NCBI GenBank assembly: GCA_029571905.1
Contig: JAKPXU010000113.1
Span: 1 to 43,330 of the forward strand
Length of the DNA stretch: 43,330 nucleotides
Direction: 5' to 3'
From: Acidobacteriota bacterium
Lineage (GTDB): Bacteria; Acidobacteriota; Aminicenantia; Aminicenantales; Saccharicenantaceae
Position 1 is the first letter of the stretch. Each line of letters begins with the position of its first letter. The notes under the pieces were generated by a model. That model saw only the letters and a program-made list of their open reading frames with translations. It searched no databases and had not been told where the DNA came from. Position numbers and translations under genes: made by a program. Shown piece by piece: positions 30,208 through 39,101 of the stretch.

Positions 30208-31577
30208 ACTATCTTTATACCATATTGCTCTAATTTTTTGTAGAGGTTGCTGCGAGGAGTATCAATTTCTCTGGCGGTTTTGGAGATATTCCAGTTGTTA
30301 GCTTTAAGTTTGTAAAGTATAAAGGTTTTTTCTGCTTCATCCCGGAAATCTTTCAGAGTCACGACCTTTTTTAAATCTGGCAAATAAAACTCTTTGCCGC
30401 CGACAATATAATCTGGCAGGTCGTTGATGGTGATCACTTCTCTGTCATCCATAATAATCAGACGTTCAACCAGATTTTTCAGCTCTCTGACATTTCCCTT
30501 CCAGGAATATTTCATCATAGCCTCTAGAGCTTCAGGTGAAAATTTTTTTAACTTAAAATTATTTTCCTCAGAAAAAACCCGACAAAAATAATCAACCAGG
30601 ATTGGGATATCTTCTTTCCTGTCTCTTAATGGCGGGACATAAATAGGCACTACATTCAGACGGAAATACAAGTCTTCACGGAAACGCCCTTCTTTCATTT
30701 CTTTGTTGAGATCCTTATTGGTAGCAGCAATTACCCTGACATCGACTTTAATAATTTTACTTGAACCGACTCTTTGAATCTCTCCTTCTTCCAGAACACG
30801 GAGGACCTTCGACTGGGTGCGAAGGCTCATATCGCCAACTTCGTCCAAAAAAATTGTGCCACCATCAGCCAGTTCAAACTTACCGAGTTGCCTTTCAGTC
30901 GCACCGGTAAAAGCGCCCTTTTCATGCCCGAAGAGCTCGCTTTCAATTAATTCCTCAGGGATAGCCGCGCAGTTAACCTGAACAAAATTCTCCTCGGCTC
31001 TCAGACTATGGCTGTGAATAGCTCTGGCCACCAGTTCTTTACCGGTACCACTTTCACCCTGAATCAAGACAGTGGCATTAGTCGGAGCAATTCTTAATAT
31101 TTGCTCATTAAGACCTTTCATCAGGGGATGTTCACCAATCAGCTGGTATCTTTTTTCTGCGCGTTTTTTTATATCCTGGAAAGCTGATCTGAGCTCTCTC
31201 GATTCGAGGGCATGGTTCAAACTGAGCAGAATTCTTTCCCGATGGAGAGGTTTTTCCAGAAAATCAAAGGCTCCCAGTTTGGTAGCCTCAACAGCCATAG
31301 GAATGGTGCCATGACCTGAAATCATAATAACTTCAGGAGCCAATGGCCTCTTTTTTATCTCAGACAGGAGAGCCAGACCGTCCATGTCAGGCAGCTTGAT
31401 GTCAAGAAGTACCAGATCTATTTCCGGATGCTCTTCCAGGCGCTCTTTGGCCTCAACGCCATTGGCCGCTTCATAAATAACATATCCCTCGTACTCCAGA
31501 ATCATTTTTAACGACTTTCGAATATTTTCCTCATCATCAACAATTAAAACCCTATTCCTTTTTGTTCTGGCACTCAT
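30123..31577 (-). CDS. NtrC-family sigma-54-dependent response regulator (REC-AAA+-Fis HTH)
   Basis: 484 aa. [17 protein letters not shown]...[17 protein letters not shown]+ [15 protein letters not shown] and [15 protein letters not shown]. Fis-type [31 protein letters not shown]. The 3' end lies inside rnpB. Confidence 0.93.
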   Translation of the reverse strand: MSARTKRNRVLIVDDEENIRKSLKMILEYEGYVIYEAANGVEAKERLEEHPEIDLVLLDIKLPDMDGLALLSEIKKRPLAPEVIMISGHGTIPMAVEATKLGAFDFLEKPLHRERILLSLNHALESRELRSAFQDIKKRAEKRYQLIGEHPLMKGLNEQILRIAPTNATVLIQGESGTGKELVARAIHSHSLRAEENFVQVNCAAIPEELIESELFGHEKGAFTGATERQLGKFELADGGTIFLDEVGDMSLRTQSKVLRVLEEGEIQRVGSSKIIKVDVRVIAATNKDLNKEMKEGRFREDLYFRLNVVPIYVPPLRDRKEDIPILVDYFCRVFSEENNFKLKKFSPEALEAMMKYSWKGNVRELKNLVERLIIMDDREVITINDLPDYIVGGKEFYLPDLKKVVTLKDFRDEAEKTFILYKLKANNWNISKTAREIDTPRSNLYKKLEQYGIKIVAGAGETVAPSSEEEGEESPNSAGQDGR

Positions 31578-31686
31578 AATTTTATTTTAACATAATCCAG
31601 GTAAACTACTCATCAATTCAATTGGATTTTAATTAAGGTAACAAAGAACGTTTTTACTCGGGTTGTCTCGGCGATAGTAAATTATC

Positions 31687-31749
31687 AAAAATGGGGTGAA
31701 GCTCCGGTTAGTCATCTTATCATCAACATCTAACCGCAACCTCACCCCA
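31687..31749 (-). terminator. Rho-independent terminator downstream of PFOR
   Basis: Minus strand TGGGGTGA..CGGTTAG-loop-CTAACCG..TCACCCCA followed by TTTTT. Two perfectly paired segments (8 bp and 7 bp) flank an internal loop. Confidence 0.65.
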
Positions 31750-31810
31750 CATTTATTAACCGGATAAACCGGAACTACCAGCTGGTTTTACAGGTAGCTT
31801 CGTTTAGCTT

Positions 31811-34800
31811 TCAGAGTGAGCCTTCAGCCAGCTTCTTGTAATATATGAAGCGTCTCCTGGCTTCTTCTTTGGCCTGAGCAAAGAGCTGAGTAGCAATCTC
31901 TGGATAATCCTGAAGAACAGAACGATAACGTATTTCATTTTTCAGGAAAGTTTCATAATCAAGTTTTGGTTCTTTGGAATCAAGAATAAAAGGATTTTTC
32001 CCTTCTTTAGCCAGCTGTGGATTATACCGGTAAAGAATCCAATAGCCTGTATCCACTGCCAGTTTTTCTTCCTGCTGGGATTTGCTCATGTCGATGCCAT
32101 GGTTAATGCACGGAGAATAGGCAATGATCAGAGATGGTCCCTCATAAGCCTCAGCTTCCATGAAAGCCCTGAGACATTGGTTCATATTGGCTCCCATGGC
32201 GACCGAAGCCACATAGACATAACCATAGCTCATAGCCATCCGACCCAGGTCCTTTTTGCCAGTTTTCTTGCCAGAAGAAGCGAATTTGGCTCTGGAACCA
32301 GTTGGAGTCGCTTTAGAAGCCTGGCCTCCTGTATTGGAGTAAACCTCAGTATCAAGAACCAGCAAGTTGACATTCCTGTTCATAGCAATAACGTGATCAA
32401 GGCCGCCATAGCCGATGTCATAAGCCCAACCATCACCGCCCAGGCACCAGATACTCTTATCCACAAAATAGTCCTGAAATTCAGCCACTTTGGTCAGATA
32501 GGGATAAGCGGCATCTTTTCTGGCCAGAGCAGCTGGCAGCAGTTTTTGAATGTACTCGGCTGTCATTTTGGCCTGGTCACCGCGATCATTCCACAGCTCT
32601 TTCATCTTCTGGAAGGCATCCATCAGTTCAGGCTGAGTACCAGCAGTGATAGCGGCATTCATATTAGCCAGAAGTTGCCGCCTGATGGTGTCAACTGCCA
32701 GCCTCATCCCAAAACCATATTCGGCATTATCTTCAAAGAGCGAATTAGCCCAGCTTGGTCCTTTCCCTTCCTTATTTTTAGCATATGGAGAAACAGGAAA
32801 TGTACCACCATAAATTGAAGAACAACCAGTGGCATTAGCTATAATCATTCTGTCGCCAAAGAGCTGGGTAGCCAGTTTGATATAGGGGGTTTCTCCGCAA
32901 CCGGCACAGGCTCCACTGAACTCAAACAGTGGGGTCAGAAATTGAGAACCCTTGATGGTTTCAATTTTATTTCCATCCAGCCAGCTATCCGGCAACTTTT
33001 CAAAGAATTCTACATTTTCATTTTCTCCTGCTGCTCTCTCCTCCTCCAGTGGGACCATGACCAGAGATTTTTCTTTGGTCGGGCAGGTTTCTACACAGAC
33101 ACCGCAGCCTACGCAATCTTCAATGTAAACCTGAAGACGGTATCTTAAATTCTTATCATTTCTACTGTTAGACACCAGGGTGGTAAATTTAGCTGGCGCT
33201 TTTTCGAGATCAGCCGGCAGAATTTGTTTGGGTCTAATAGCCGCATGCGGACAGACAAATGAACACTGATTGCATTGAATGCAATTCTCTGGCAGCCAGC
33301 GCGGAACCAGTTCGGCCACTCCCCTTTTTTCCAGTTTAGCTGTGTTGGTTGGAATCCGGCCGTCATCTGGCATACTGGAAACAGGAATTGAATTGCCCTT
33401 AAAATGCATAATAGGTTCTATGACTTTCCTGGCGAAATCATCAGCCTCATCAGGAATCAGTTTGGGAACAGGGGCCGATTTAATGATTTTATCTGGAATA
33501 GGAACTTCTTCTAAGGCTTCCAGTGCCCGGTCAACTGCGGCCATATTCATTTTGACTACATCATCACCCTTTTTGTGATAGCTCTTATAAATTGCTTTTT
33601 TGATCAGATCAATAGCTTCGGCCTCAGGCAAAACACCAGAAATTTTGAAAAAGCAAACCTGCATAATGGTGTTGATTCTGTTTTTCAGACCAACTTCCTG
33701 GGCGATCTTAAAGGCATCAATATTATAGACCTTAATCTTTTTATCGATGATCGTCCTTTGTAGATCTTCGGTCAGATGCTCGAAGACTTCTTCTTTCTTC
33801 CAGGACGAATTGAGCAGAAAAACTCCACCTGGTCTGATTCCTTCCAGAACATCATAGCGTCCGATATAAGCTGGCTTATGGAGGGCAATGAAATCAGCAA
33901 TATTCACCAGATATTCGGATTTAATCGGATGTTTACCAAAGCGCAGGTGGGAAATGGTAACCCCACCTGATTTCTTCGAATCATACTCAAAATAACCCTG
34001 AGCATAGAGATCAGTATTATCACCGATAATGGTAATAGAGTTTTTGTTAGCTCCAACCGTGCCATCCGAGCCATAACCCCAAAACTTGCAGCGGACAGTT
34101 CCCTCTGGTTCGGTTTCAAGAATTGGACCAACTGGTAACGATTTGCCAGTGACATCATCTTCAATCCCCACTGTGAAACCATGGAAGGCTGCTCCATCCA
34201 GGTGATCATAAACTGCTTTGACCATGGCTGGAGTAAATTCTTTCGATGATAAGCCATATCGTCCGCCGATGATTTTGATATCCTTGCCGGCCAGGGCAGA
34301 CACCACGTCGAGGAAAAGTGGCTCGCCGGGGGCACCTGGCTCTTTCGTTCGATCTAGAACAGCTATCTTTTTAACGCTGGCCGGGATTACCGATCTGAGG
34401 GCAGCTGAGTCAAAAGGCCGGAAAAGACGCACTTTAACCAGGCCAACCTTATAACCCTGCTTGACCAGGTAATTTATAGTCTCTTCAGCTGTTTCACCGC
34501 CCGAACCCATCATAATGATGACCCGGTCAGCTTGTGGCGAGCCAAAATAATCAAAGAGATGGTACTGGCGTCCGGTAACTTTAGCTACTTTATCCATATA
34601 TTCCTGGACAATGGCTGGAGTAGCCTCATAGTATTTATTCACCGTTTCTCGGCCCTGAAAATAAACATCTGGATTTTCTGCCCCAACTTTCATCATGGGT
34701 TTTTCTGGATTGAGAGCTCTTTGCCTGAAAGCTTCCAGATATTGCGGTTCAAAAAGCTCGGCCAGTGTTTCATAGGGTATAAGTTCTATCTTTTGAACCT

Positions 34801-35335
34801 CGCTGGATGTGCGGAAGCCGTCGAAGAAATGAAGGAAAGGTATCTGGCTTTTCAGGCTGGCTAAATGGCTAACTGTGGCCAGATCCATGATTTCTTGAAC
34901 AGAACTGGAAGCCATTAAAGCAAAACCTGTATTTCTGGCAGCCATCACATCAGAATGATCTCCAAAAATTGACAGAGATTGGCAGGCTAAAGACCTGGCT
35001 GAAACATGAAAAACAGTTGGCAATAATTCTCCGGCAATCTTGTACATGTTGGGTAGCATCAACATCAGCCCCTGAGAGGCGGTAAAGGTTGTGGTCAGGC
35101 AACCAGCACTCAACGAACCATGAACAGCTCCTGCCGCTCCTCCTTCTGATTGCATTTCCACCACTTCCACCGTCTGACCAAAGATGTTCTTCTTGCCCTG
35201 ACTTGACCATTCATCAGCCATTTCACCCATGGTCGAGGAGGGAGTGATAGGATAGATAGCAGCCACTTCCGAGTAAGCATAAGCCACATGGGTGGCAGCT
35301 GTATTACCATCAACAGCCTTAAAATTTTTTGACAT
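31811..35335 (-). CDS. nifJ: Pyruvate:ferredoxin (flavodoxin) oxidoreductase
   Basis: Start taken at ATG 35335 (MSKNFKAVDGNTAATHVAYAYSEVAAIYPITPSSTMGEMADEWS) with SD aaggag. Ferredoxin motifs CIQCNQCSFVCPHAAIRP and CVGCGVCVETCPTKEKSL. TPP region GDGWAYDIGYGGLDHVIA and NTGGQASKATPTG. Confidence 0.96.
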   Translation of the reverse strand: MSKNFKAVDGNTAATHVAYAYSEVAAIYPITPSSTMGEMADEWSSQGKKNIFGQTVEVVEMQSEGGAAGAVHGSLSAGCLTTTFTASQGLMLMLPNMYKIAGELLPTVFHVSARSLACQSLSIFGDHSDVMAARNTGFALMASSSVQEIMDLATVSHLASLKSQIPFLHFFDGFRTSSEVQKIELIPYETLAELFEPQYLEAFRQRALNPEKPMMKVGAENPDVYFQGRETVNKYYEATPAIVQEYMDKVAKVTGRQYHLFDYFGSPQADRVIIMMGSGGETAEETINYLVKQGYKVGLVKVRLFRPFDSAALRSVIPASVKKIAVLDRTKEPGAPGEPLFLDVVSALAGKDIKIIGGRYGLSSKEFTPAMVKAVYDHLDGAAFHGFTVGIEDDVTGKSLPVGPILETEPEGTVRCKFWGYGSDGTVGANKNSITIIGDNTDLYAQGYFEYDSKKSGGVTISHLRFGKHPIKSEYLVNIADFIALHKPAYIGRYDVLEGIRPGGVFLLNSSWKKEEVFEHLTEDLQRTIIDKKIKVYNIDAFKIAQEVGLKNRINTIMQVCFFKISGVLPEAEAIDLIKKAIYKSYHKKGDDVVKMNMAAVDRALEALEEVPIPDKIIKSAPVPKLIPDEADDFARKVIEPIMHFKGNSIPVSSMPDDGRIPTNTAKLEKRGVAELVPRWLPENCIQCNQCSFVCPHAAIRPKQILPADLEKAPAKFTTLVSNSRNDKNLRYRLQVYIEDCVGCGVCVETCPTKEKSLVMVPLEEERAAGENENVEFFEKLPDSWLDGNKIETIKGSQFLTPLFEFSGACAGCGETPYIKLATQLFGDRMIIANATGCSSIYGGTFPVSPYAKNKEGKGPSWANSLFEDNAEYGFGMRLAVDTIRRQLLANMNAAITAGTQPELMDAFQKMKELWNDRGDQAKMTAEYIQKLLPAALARKDAAYPYLTKVAEFQDYFVDKSIWCLGGDGWAYDIGYGGLDHVIAMNRNVNLLVLDTEVYSNTGGQASKATPTGSRAKFASSGKKTGKKDLGRMAMSYGYVYVASVAMGANMNQCLRAFMEAEAYEGPSLIIAYSPCINHGIDMSKSQQEEKLAVDTGYWILYRYNPQLAKEGKNPFILDSKEPKLDYETFLKNEIRYRSVLQDYPEIATQLFAQAKEEARRRFIYYKKLAEGSL

Positions 35336-35401
35336 AGGCATACTCCTTATTAAGATAAACAAATCATTATATCAAAAAGTCGATCTTATTCTAACCGGTT
35401 T

Positions 35402-36013
35402 TTACCATTTATTTTTTATTTCAGTCCGCCCTTCCAGGGCTTTTTTAATTGTTTGCTGATCGGCAAAATCCAGATCGCCGCCAACTGGCAAACCCATGGC
35501 CAGACGACTGATTTTAATCGGCAAATCCTCAACCAGCTGTAAGATGAGGGCGGCGGTGGCTTCTCCCTCGGCTGTTGGGTTGGTGGCAATTATCAATTCC
35601 TTAAACTGGCCAATCTTGAGCCGGTTGATTAATTTTTCCAGTTTTAATTCATCCGGTCCGATTCCTTTGAGTGGCGACAAGGATCCCAGAAGAACATGAT
35701 ATCTTCCATGATATATGCCTGTTTTCTCAATTGAGGCCACATTAAAGGGCTCTTCGACCACACACAACTGCTCATTATTCCTCCGATCATCGGTACATAA
35801 AAGGCAAGGATCAACATCAGTAATGTTATTACAAATAGAACAATAAAAAAGGCTTTTTTTGACCTCGGTGATAGCTTCTATCAGTTGTTCCACCTCTTCG
35901 GGAGGCAAACTTAAGATGTAAAAAGCCAGCCGCTGAGCAGATTTCTGGCCAATTCCAGGAAACTTCCTCAATTGCTCGATTAGCTGGTGGAGTGGTTGAG
36001 CATATTCAAACAT
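35402..36013 (-). CDS. recR: Recombination protein RecR
   Basis: 203 aa. Contains LRKFPGIGQKSAQRLAFYIL, CSICNNITDVDPCLLCTD, LCVVEEPFNVASIEKTGIYHGRYHVLLGSLSPLKGIGPDEL and IKISRLAMGLPVGGDLDFAD. Confidence 0.96.
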   Translation of the reverse strand: MFEYAQPLHQLIEQLRKFPGIGQKSAQRLAFYILSLPPEEVEQLIEAITEVKKSLFYCSICNNITDVDPCLLCTDDRRNNEQLCVVEEPFNVASIEKTGIYHGRYHVLLGSLSPLKGIGPDELKLEKLINRLKIGQFKELIIATNPTAEGEATAALILQLVEDLPIKISRLAMGLPVGGDLDFADQQTIKKALEGRTEIKNKW

Positions 36014-36023
36014 GTCTGAACAG

Positions 36024-36332
36024 TTATAGTCCGGGTATTTTCAGCCCACCGGTGAAACCAGACATCTTTTTGGAGACTTCCTCATCAACTCTGGCTACTG
36101 CCTCGCGGAAGGCAGAGACAATGAGGTCCTGTAGCATATCCACATCTTCTTTATTGACCACTTCCGGCTCCAGTTTGACTTTTAAACAGTTTTTGTGACC
36201 GTCAAGAACAACTGTTACCATCCCACCACCGCTTGAGCCTTCTACCTGCATTTCGGCCAGTTCTTTCTGCATTTTTTCCTGGAACTCCTGGGCAGCCTTC
36301 ATCATCTTTTGCAGTTCACCCAGATTTTTCAT
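36024..36332 (-). CDS. YbaB/EbfC family nucleoid-associated protein
   Basis: 102 aa. Contains MKNLGELQKMMKAAQEFQEKMQKELAEMQVEGSSGGGMVTVVLDG. Located between recR and dnaX. Confidence 0.93.
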   Translation of the reverse strand: MKNLGELQKMMKAAQEFQEKMQKELAEMQVEGSSGGGMVTVVLDGHKNCLKVKLEPEVVNKEDVDMLQDLIVSAFREAVARVDEEVSKKMSGFTGGLKIPGL

Positions 36333-36358
36333 TCCAACTCCTTTTTCTTGCTATTTTC

Positions 36359-38095
36359 TTATAATTTATTATCGTTATTTTTTTTCTTAACTGAAATAAC
36401 CTGACCCCTTAAGTCGTCCAGAATATTCCTGACTTTTTGATCCTCAATAGTTGTCCGACCTTCACCGTTTACAACCTGGTTTACCTTTTTCTGGCCAGTA
36501 TTGGCCAAATTAGGTCGACGCCCTTTCTCCTCCAGGCTGTCTTCTTCGACCCTTACCTTAAAGCAATAGCCGTCAAAGTCAGCAGCCAGACGGTTTAGAT
36601 AGGCTTCGTTCTGTTCGATGAGGACGGCAAAATGCTTTTTGTCCTGACTGAATATAAATTGCAGAGTTTTATCTCTGACCTCAACCTTACTGGCGACCTT
36701 TAGAATTGGAGCTAGAGCCGGACGGTCTTTCATCAGACGGAAATAAAATGCATCGGCAACCGGATGTCCCAGAACCGGTACGCCATTTCCAGCCACCCTG
36801 GTTTGGTTACTGGCTTTTTGAAAGTCGGGACTGCGAACAGAGCCTCGGCTTTTTTCGCCGGGTCTGGTTGGCGGAGTCTGGTAGTCAGGCTTTCGAGGTT
36901 CGCCTCGGGTTAAGCCCTTTTTCAACTGCAATTTTAGCTCCTTAACCTCTTCCAGGACCTGATCCAGCGGTTTTAGCCGTGATAGATAGCACAGCCTGAT
37001 CAAATGAGCCTCTAAAAAAATTCTGGGCTGAGCGGAATACTTCAGGCCAGTCTCACCTTCCTGCAGAGCAGTTAGATATCTGAGCAGGTCTTCTGGTAGT
37101 AATGATTGACTGATCTCCCTTAGCTGGTTAAGTTCTTCCTCTGACAGTAAATTGAGGCCGGATGGATCTTTTACTATTCTGGCCAGCAACAGCTGGCGGA
37201 AATGCTCGACCAGTCCATTATAAAAATATCTAAGATCATAGCCAGCCGAGACCAGCTCTTCCACCAATCCGAAGATCTGTTCATCCTTTCCTTCGATGAT
37301 TGCTCTGGAAAATTTCTCAAACAACCGGTGATCTATAACCCCCAGGATTTCTTCAGTGTCCTGATCTTTAACCTGGAGACCGCTGAAAGAGATAACCTGG
37401 TCAAGGAGAGTTTCTGCGTCCCGCAAACTACCATCAGCCGCTTCGGCAATGAGTTGAAGGCTGTAAGGACTGATAGTCAGGCCCTCCTGTTCAGCAATAG
37501 ATCGCAGATGGTTGGCCATAGCTTCACTCGATAGTCTCTTAAAAACAAAATGCTGGCAACGGGAAATGATGGTTCTGGGAACTTTATGGAATTCAGTGGT
37601 GGCAAAGATGAAGATGGTTCTGGTTGGCGGTTCTTCCAGGGTTTTGAGCAGGGCATTAAAAGCATCCCGGCTCAGCTGATGAACTTCATCGATAATGATA
37701 ATCCGATAGCGGCTATGCATTGGTTCATACTGGATACTTTCTCTTAAAGCCTTGACATCCTCAATACCGCGGTTAGAAGCACCATCAATTTCAATGAAAT
37801 CAACGAGCCGATCTTCATTAATAGCCTGGCAGAGTTCACATTGATTGCAGGGCTCGGGAGCTGGCCCAAACTGACAGTTAAGAGCCTTGGCCAGAATCCT
37901 GGCTATCGTGGTTTTACCTACGCCTCTCATGCCGGAGAAAAGATAAGCATGGCTGATTCTATTTTCACGGATAGCATTTTGCAGCGTTCGGACCACTGCT
38001 TCCTGGCCTACTACTTCAGAGAATTTCCTGGGCCGGTATTTTCTGGCCAAAACGAGGTAAGAATCCTTGGGGTTATCTAGATATTGGTCTGACAT
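36359..38095 (-). CDS. dnaX: DNA polymerase III subunit gamma/tau
   Basis: 578 aa. Contains LARKYRPRKFSEVVGQEAVVRTLQNAI, AYLFSGMRGVGKTTIARILAKALNC, the Zn site CNQCELC, IDEVHQLSRDAFNALLKTLEEPP and SLRDAETLLDQ. Confidence 0.96.
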   Translation of the reverse strand: MSDQYLDNPKDSYLVLARKYRPRKFSEVVGQEAVVRTLQNAIRENRISHAYLFSGMRGVGKTTIARILAKALNCQFGPAPEPCNQCELCQAINEDRLVDFIEIDGASNRGIEDVKALRESIQYEPMHSRYRIIIIDEVHQLSRDAFNALLKTLEEPPTRTIFIFATTEFHKVPRTIISRCQHFVFKRLSSEAMANHLRSIAEQEGLTISPYSLQLIAEAADGSLRDAETLLDQVISFSGLQVKDQDTEEILGVIDHRLFEKFSRAIIEGKDEQIFGLVEELVSAGYDLRYFYNGLVEHFRQLLLARIVKDPSGLNLLSEEELNQLREISQSLLPEDLLRYLTALQEGETGLKYSAQPRIFLEAHLIRLCYLSRLKPLDQVLEEVKELKLQLKKGLTRGEPRKPDYQTPPTRPGEKSRGSVRSPDFQKASNQTRVAGNGVPVLGHPVADAFYFRLMKDRPALAPILKVASKVEVRDKTLQFIFSQDKKHFAVLIEQNEAYLNRLAADFDGYCFKVRVEEDSLEEKGRRPNLANTGQKKVNQVVNGEGRTTIEDQKVRNILDDLRGQVISVKKKNNDNKL

Positions 38096-38222
38096 TGCCT
38101 CTAGCCTGAAATTAAATCTGTTTTATCTTATCATAACTGACCTAAAATTCAACCGGGAAAAAGCTTCAGAGAGTTGATTTTCGGATGAATTTAAGTCTCG
38201 AAGAGATTAAAATGAACCTGGC

Positions 38223-39101
38223 ATGAAGCAAAAAGAAAAAGGTTTGCTGTTCGTTCACCTGGCTGTCTTTTTATTTGGTTTTCCAGGCGTCATCAGTAAG
38301 CTGGTCAACCTCCCTTCATTTTCTCTGACTTTCTGGAGATTGATACTGGCCAGCTTGACTCTTTTCCTGATTATCAAGCTTCAATCTAAAAAAATGCTTC
38401 GACCCACCCGATCTCTTGACCTCTGGCTGATGATCTCATCGGGAGGTCTTCTGGCTTTTCACTGGACGACTTTTTTCCAGTCGATTCAGGTCTCGACTGT
38501 TGCCACCGGACTGCTGTCTTATTCGGCTTTTCCTCTTTTTACGATTTTTCTTGAGCCCTGGCTTCTCGGCACTCGCTTCCGCCGAAAAAACCTTATTCTG
38601 GCTGCAATCTGTCTGGCAGGTATTAGCTTGCTCGTGCCCGAGTTTAATTTCAAAAATAATATGTTTGTTGGGGTTATGTGGGGACTGGCTTCCGGCTTAT
38701 CTTTTTCCCTGTTGACCATTATTAATAGAAAGTTGACCGCCCACTATCCCAGCCTGGTTTTAGCTTTTTATCAGGACACACTGGCCATGTTTTTTATAGT
38801 GCCTTTCTTCCTGGTTAGAAGATTTAGCTGGCCGGGAAATTTAAAAAGTCTGGCTCTAATTATCTTCCTCGGTGTCTTTTGCACAGCTTTAGCCCATACT
38901 CTCTTTATCAAGGGATTGAGGGAGATGGAAGCCCAAACTTCCAGCTTGATCAGCCTGCTTGAGCCCGTCTATGGCCTGATTCTCAGTTACCTGATACTTA
39001 AAGAACAGCCTGGCCTGCGAACCCTGACCGGAGGTTGCCTGATTTTAGCCTCAGTTCTCTGGCTATCTTATCATAGTGCCAGAGAAGCTTCAGATCAGTG
39101 A
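38223..39101 (+). CDS. EamA/DMT family transporter
   Basis: 292 aa with about 10 TM segments in two EamA halves. Contains FPLFTIFLEPWLLG and AQTSSLISLLEPVYGLILSYLILKEQPGLRTLTGGCLIL. Confidence 0.88.
   Translation: MKQKEKGLLFVHLAVFLFGFPGVISKLVNLPSFSLTFWRLILASLTLFLIIKLQSKKMLRPTRSLDLWLMISSGGLLAFHWTTFFQSIQVSTVATGLLSYSAFPLFTIFLEPWLLGTRFRRKNLILAAICLAGISLLVPEFNFKNNMFVGVMWGLASGLSFSLLTIINRKLTAHYPSLVLAFYQDTLAMFFIVPFFLVRRFSWPGNLKSLALIIFLGVFCTALAHTLFIKGLREMEAQTSSLISLLEPVYGLILSYLILKEQPGLRTLTGGCLILASVLWLSYHSAREASDQ

Noticed and set aside
29910-30233. 107 aa plus-strand ORF
   Set aside because: Antisense to rnpB; no SD or protein-like motif, and composition follows the ribozyme structure.
32099-32818. 239 aa plus-strand ORF inside PFOR
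   Set aside because: Shadow ORF antisense to a strongly conserved PFOR reading frame; no recognizable domain or SD.
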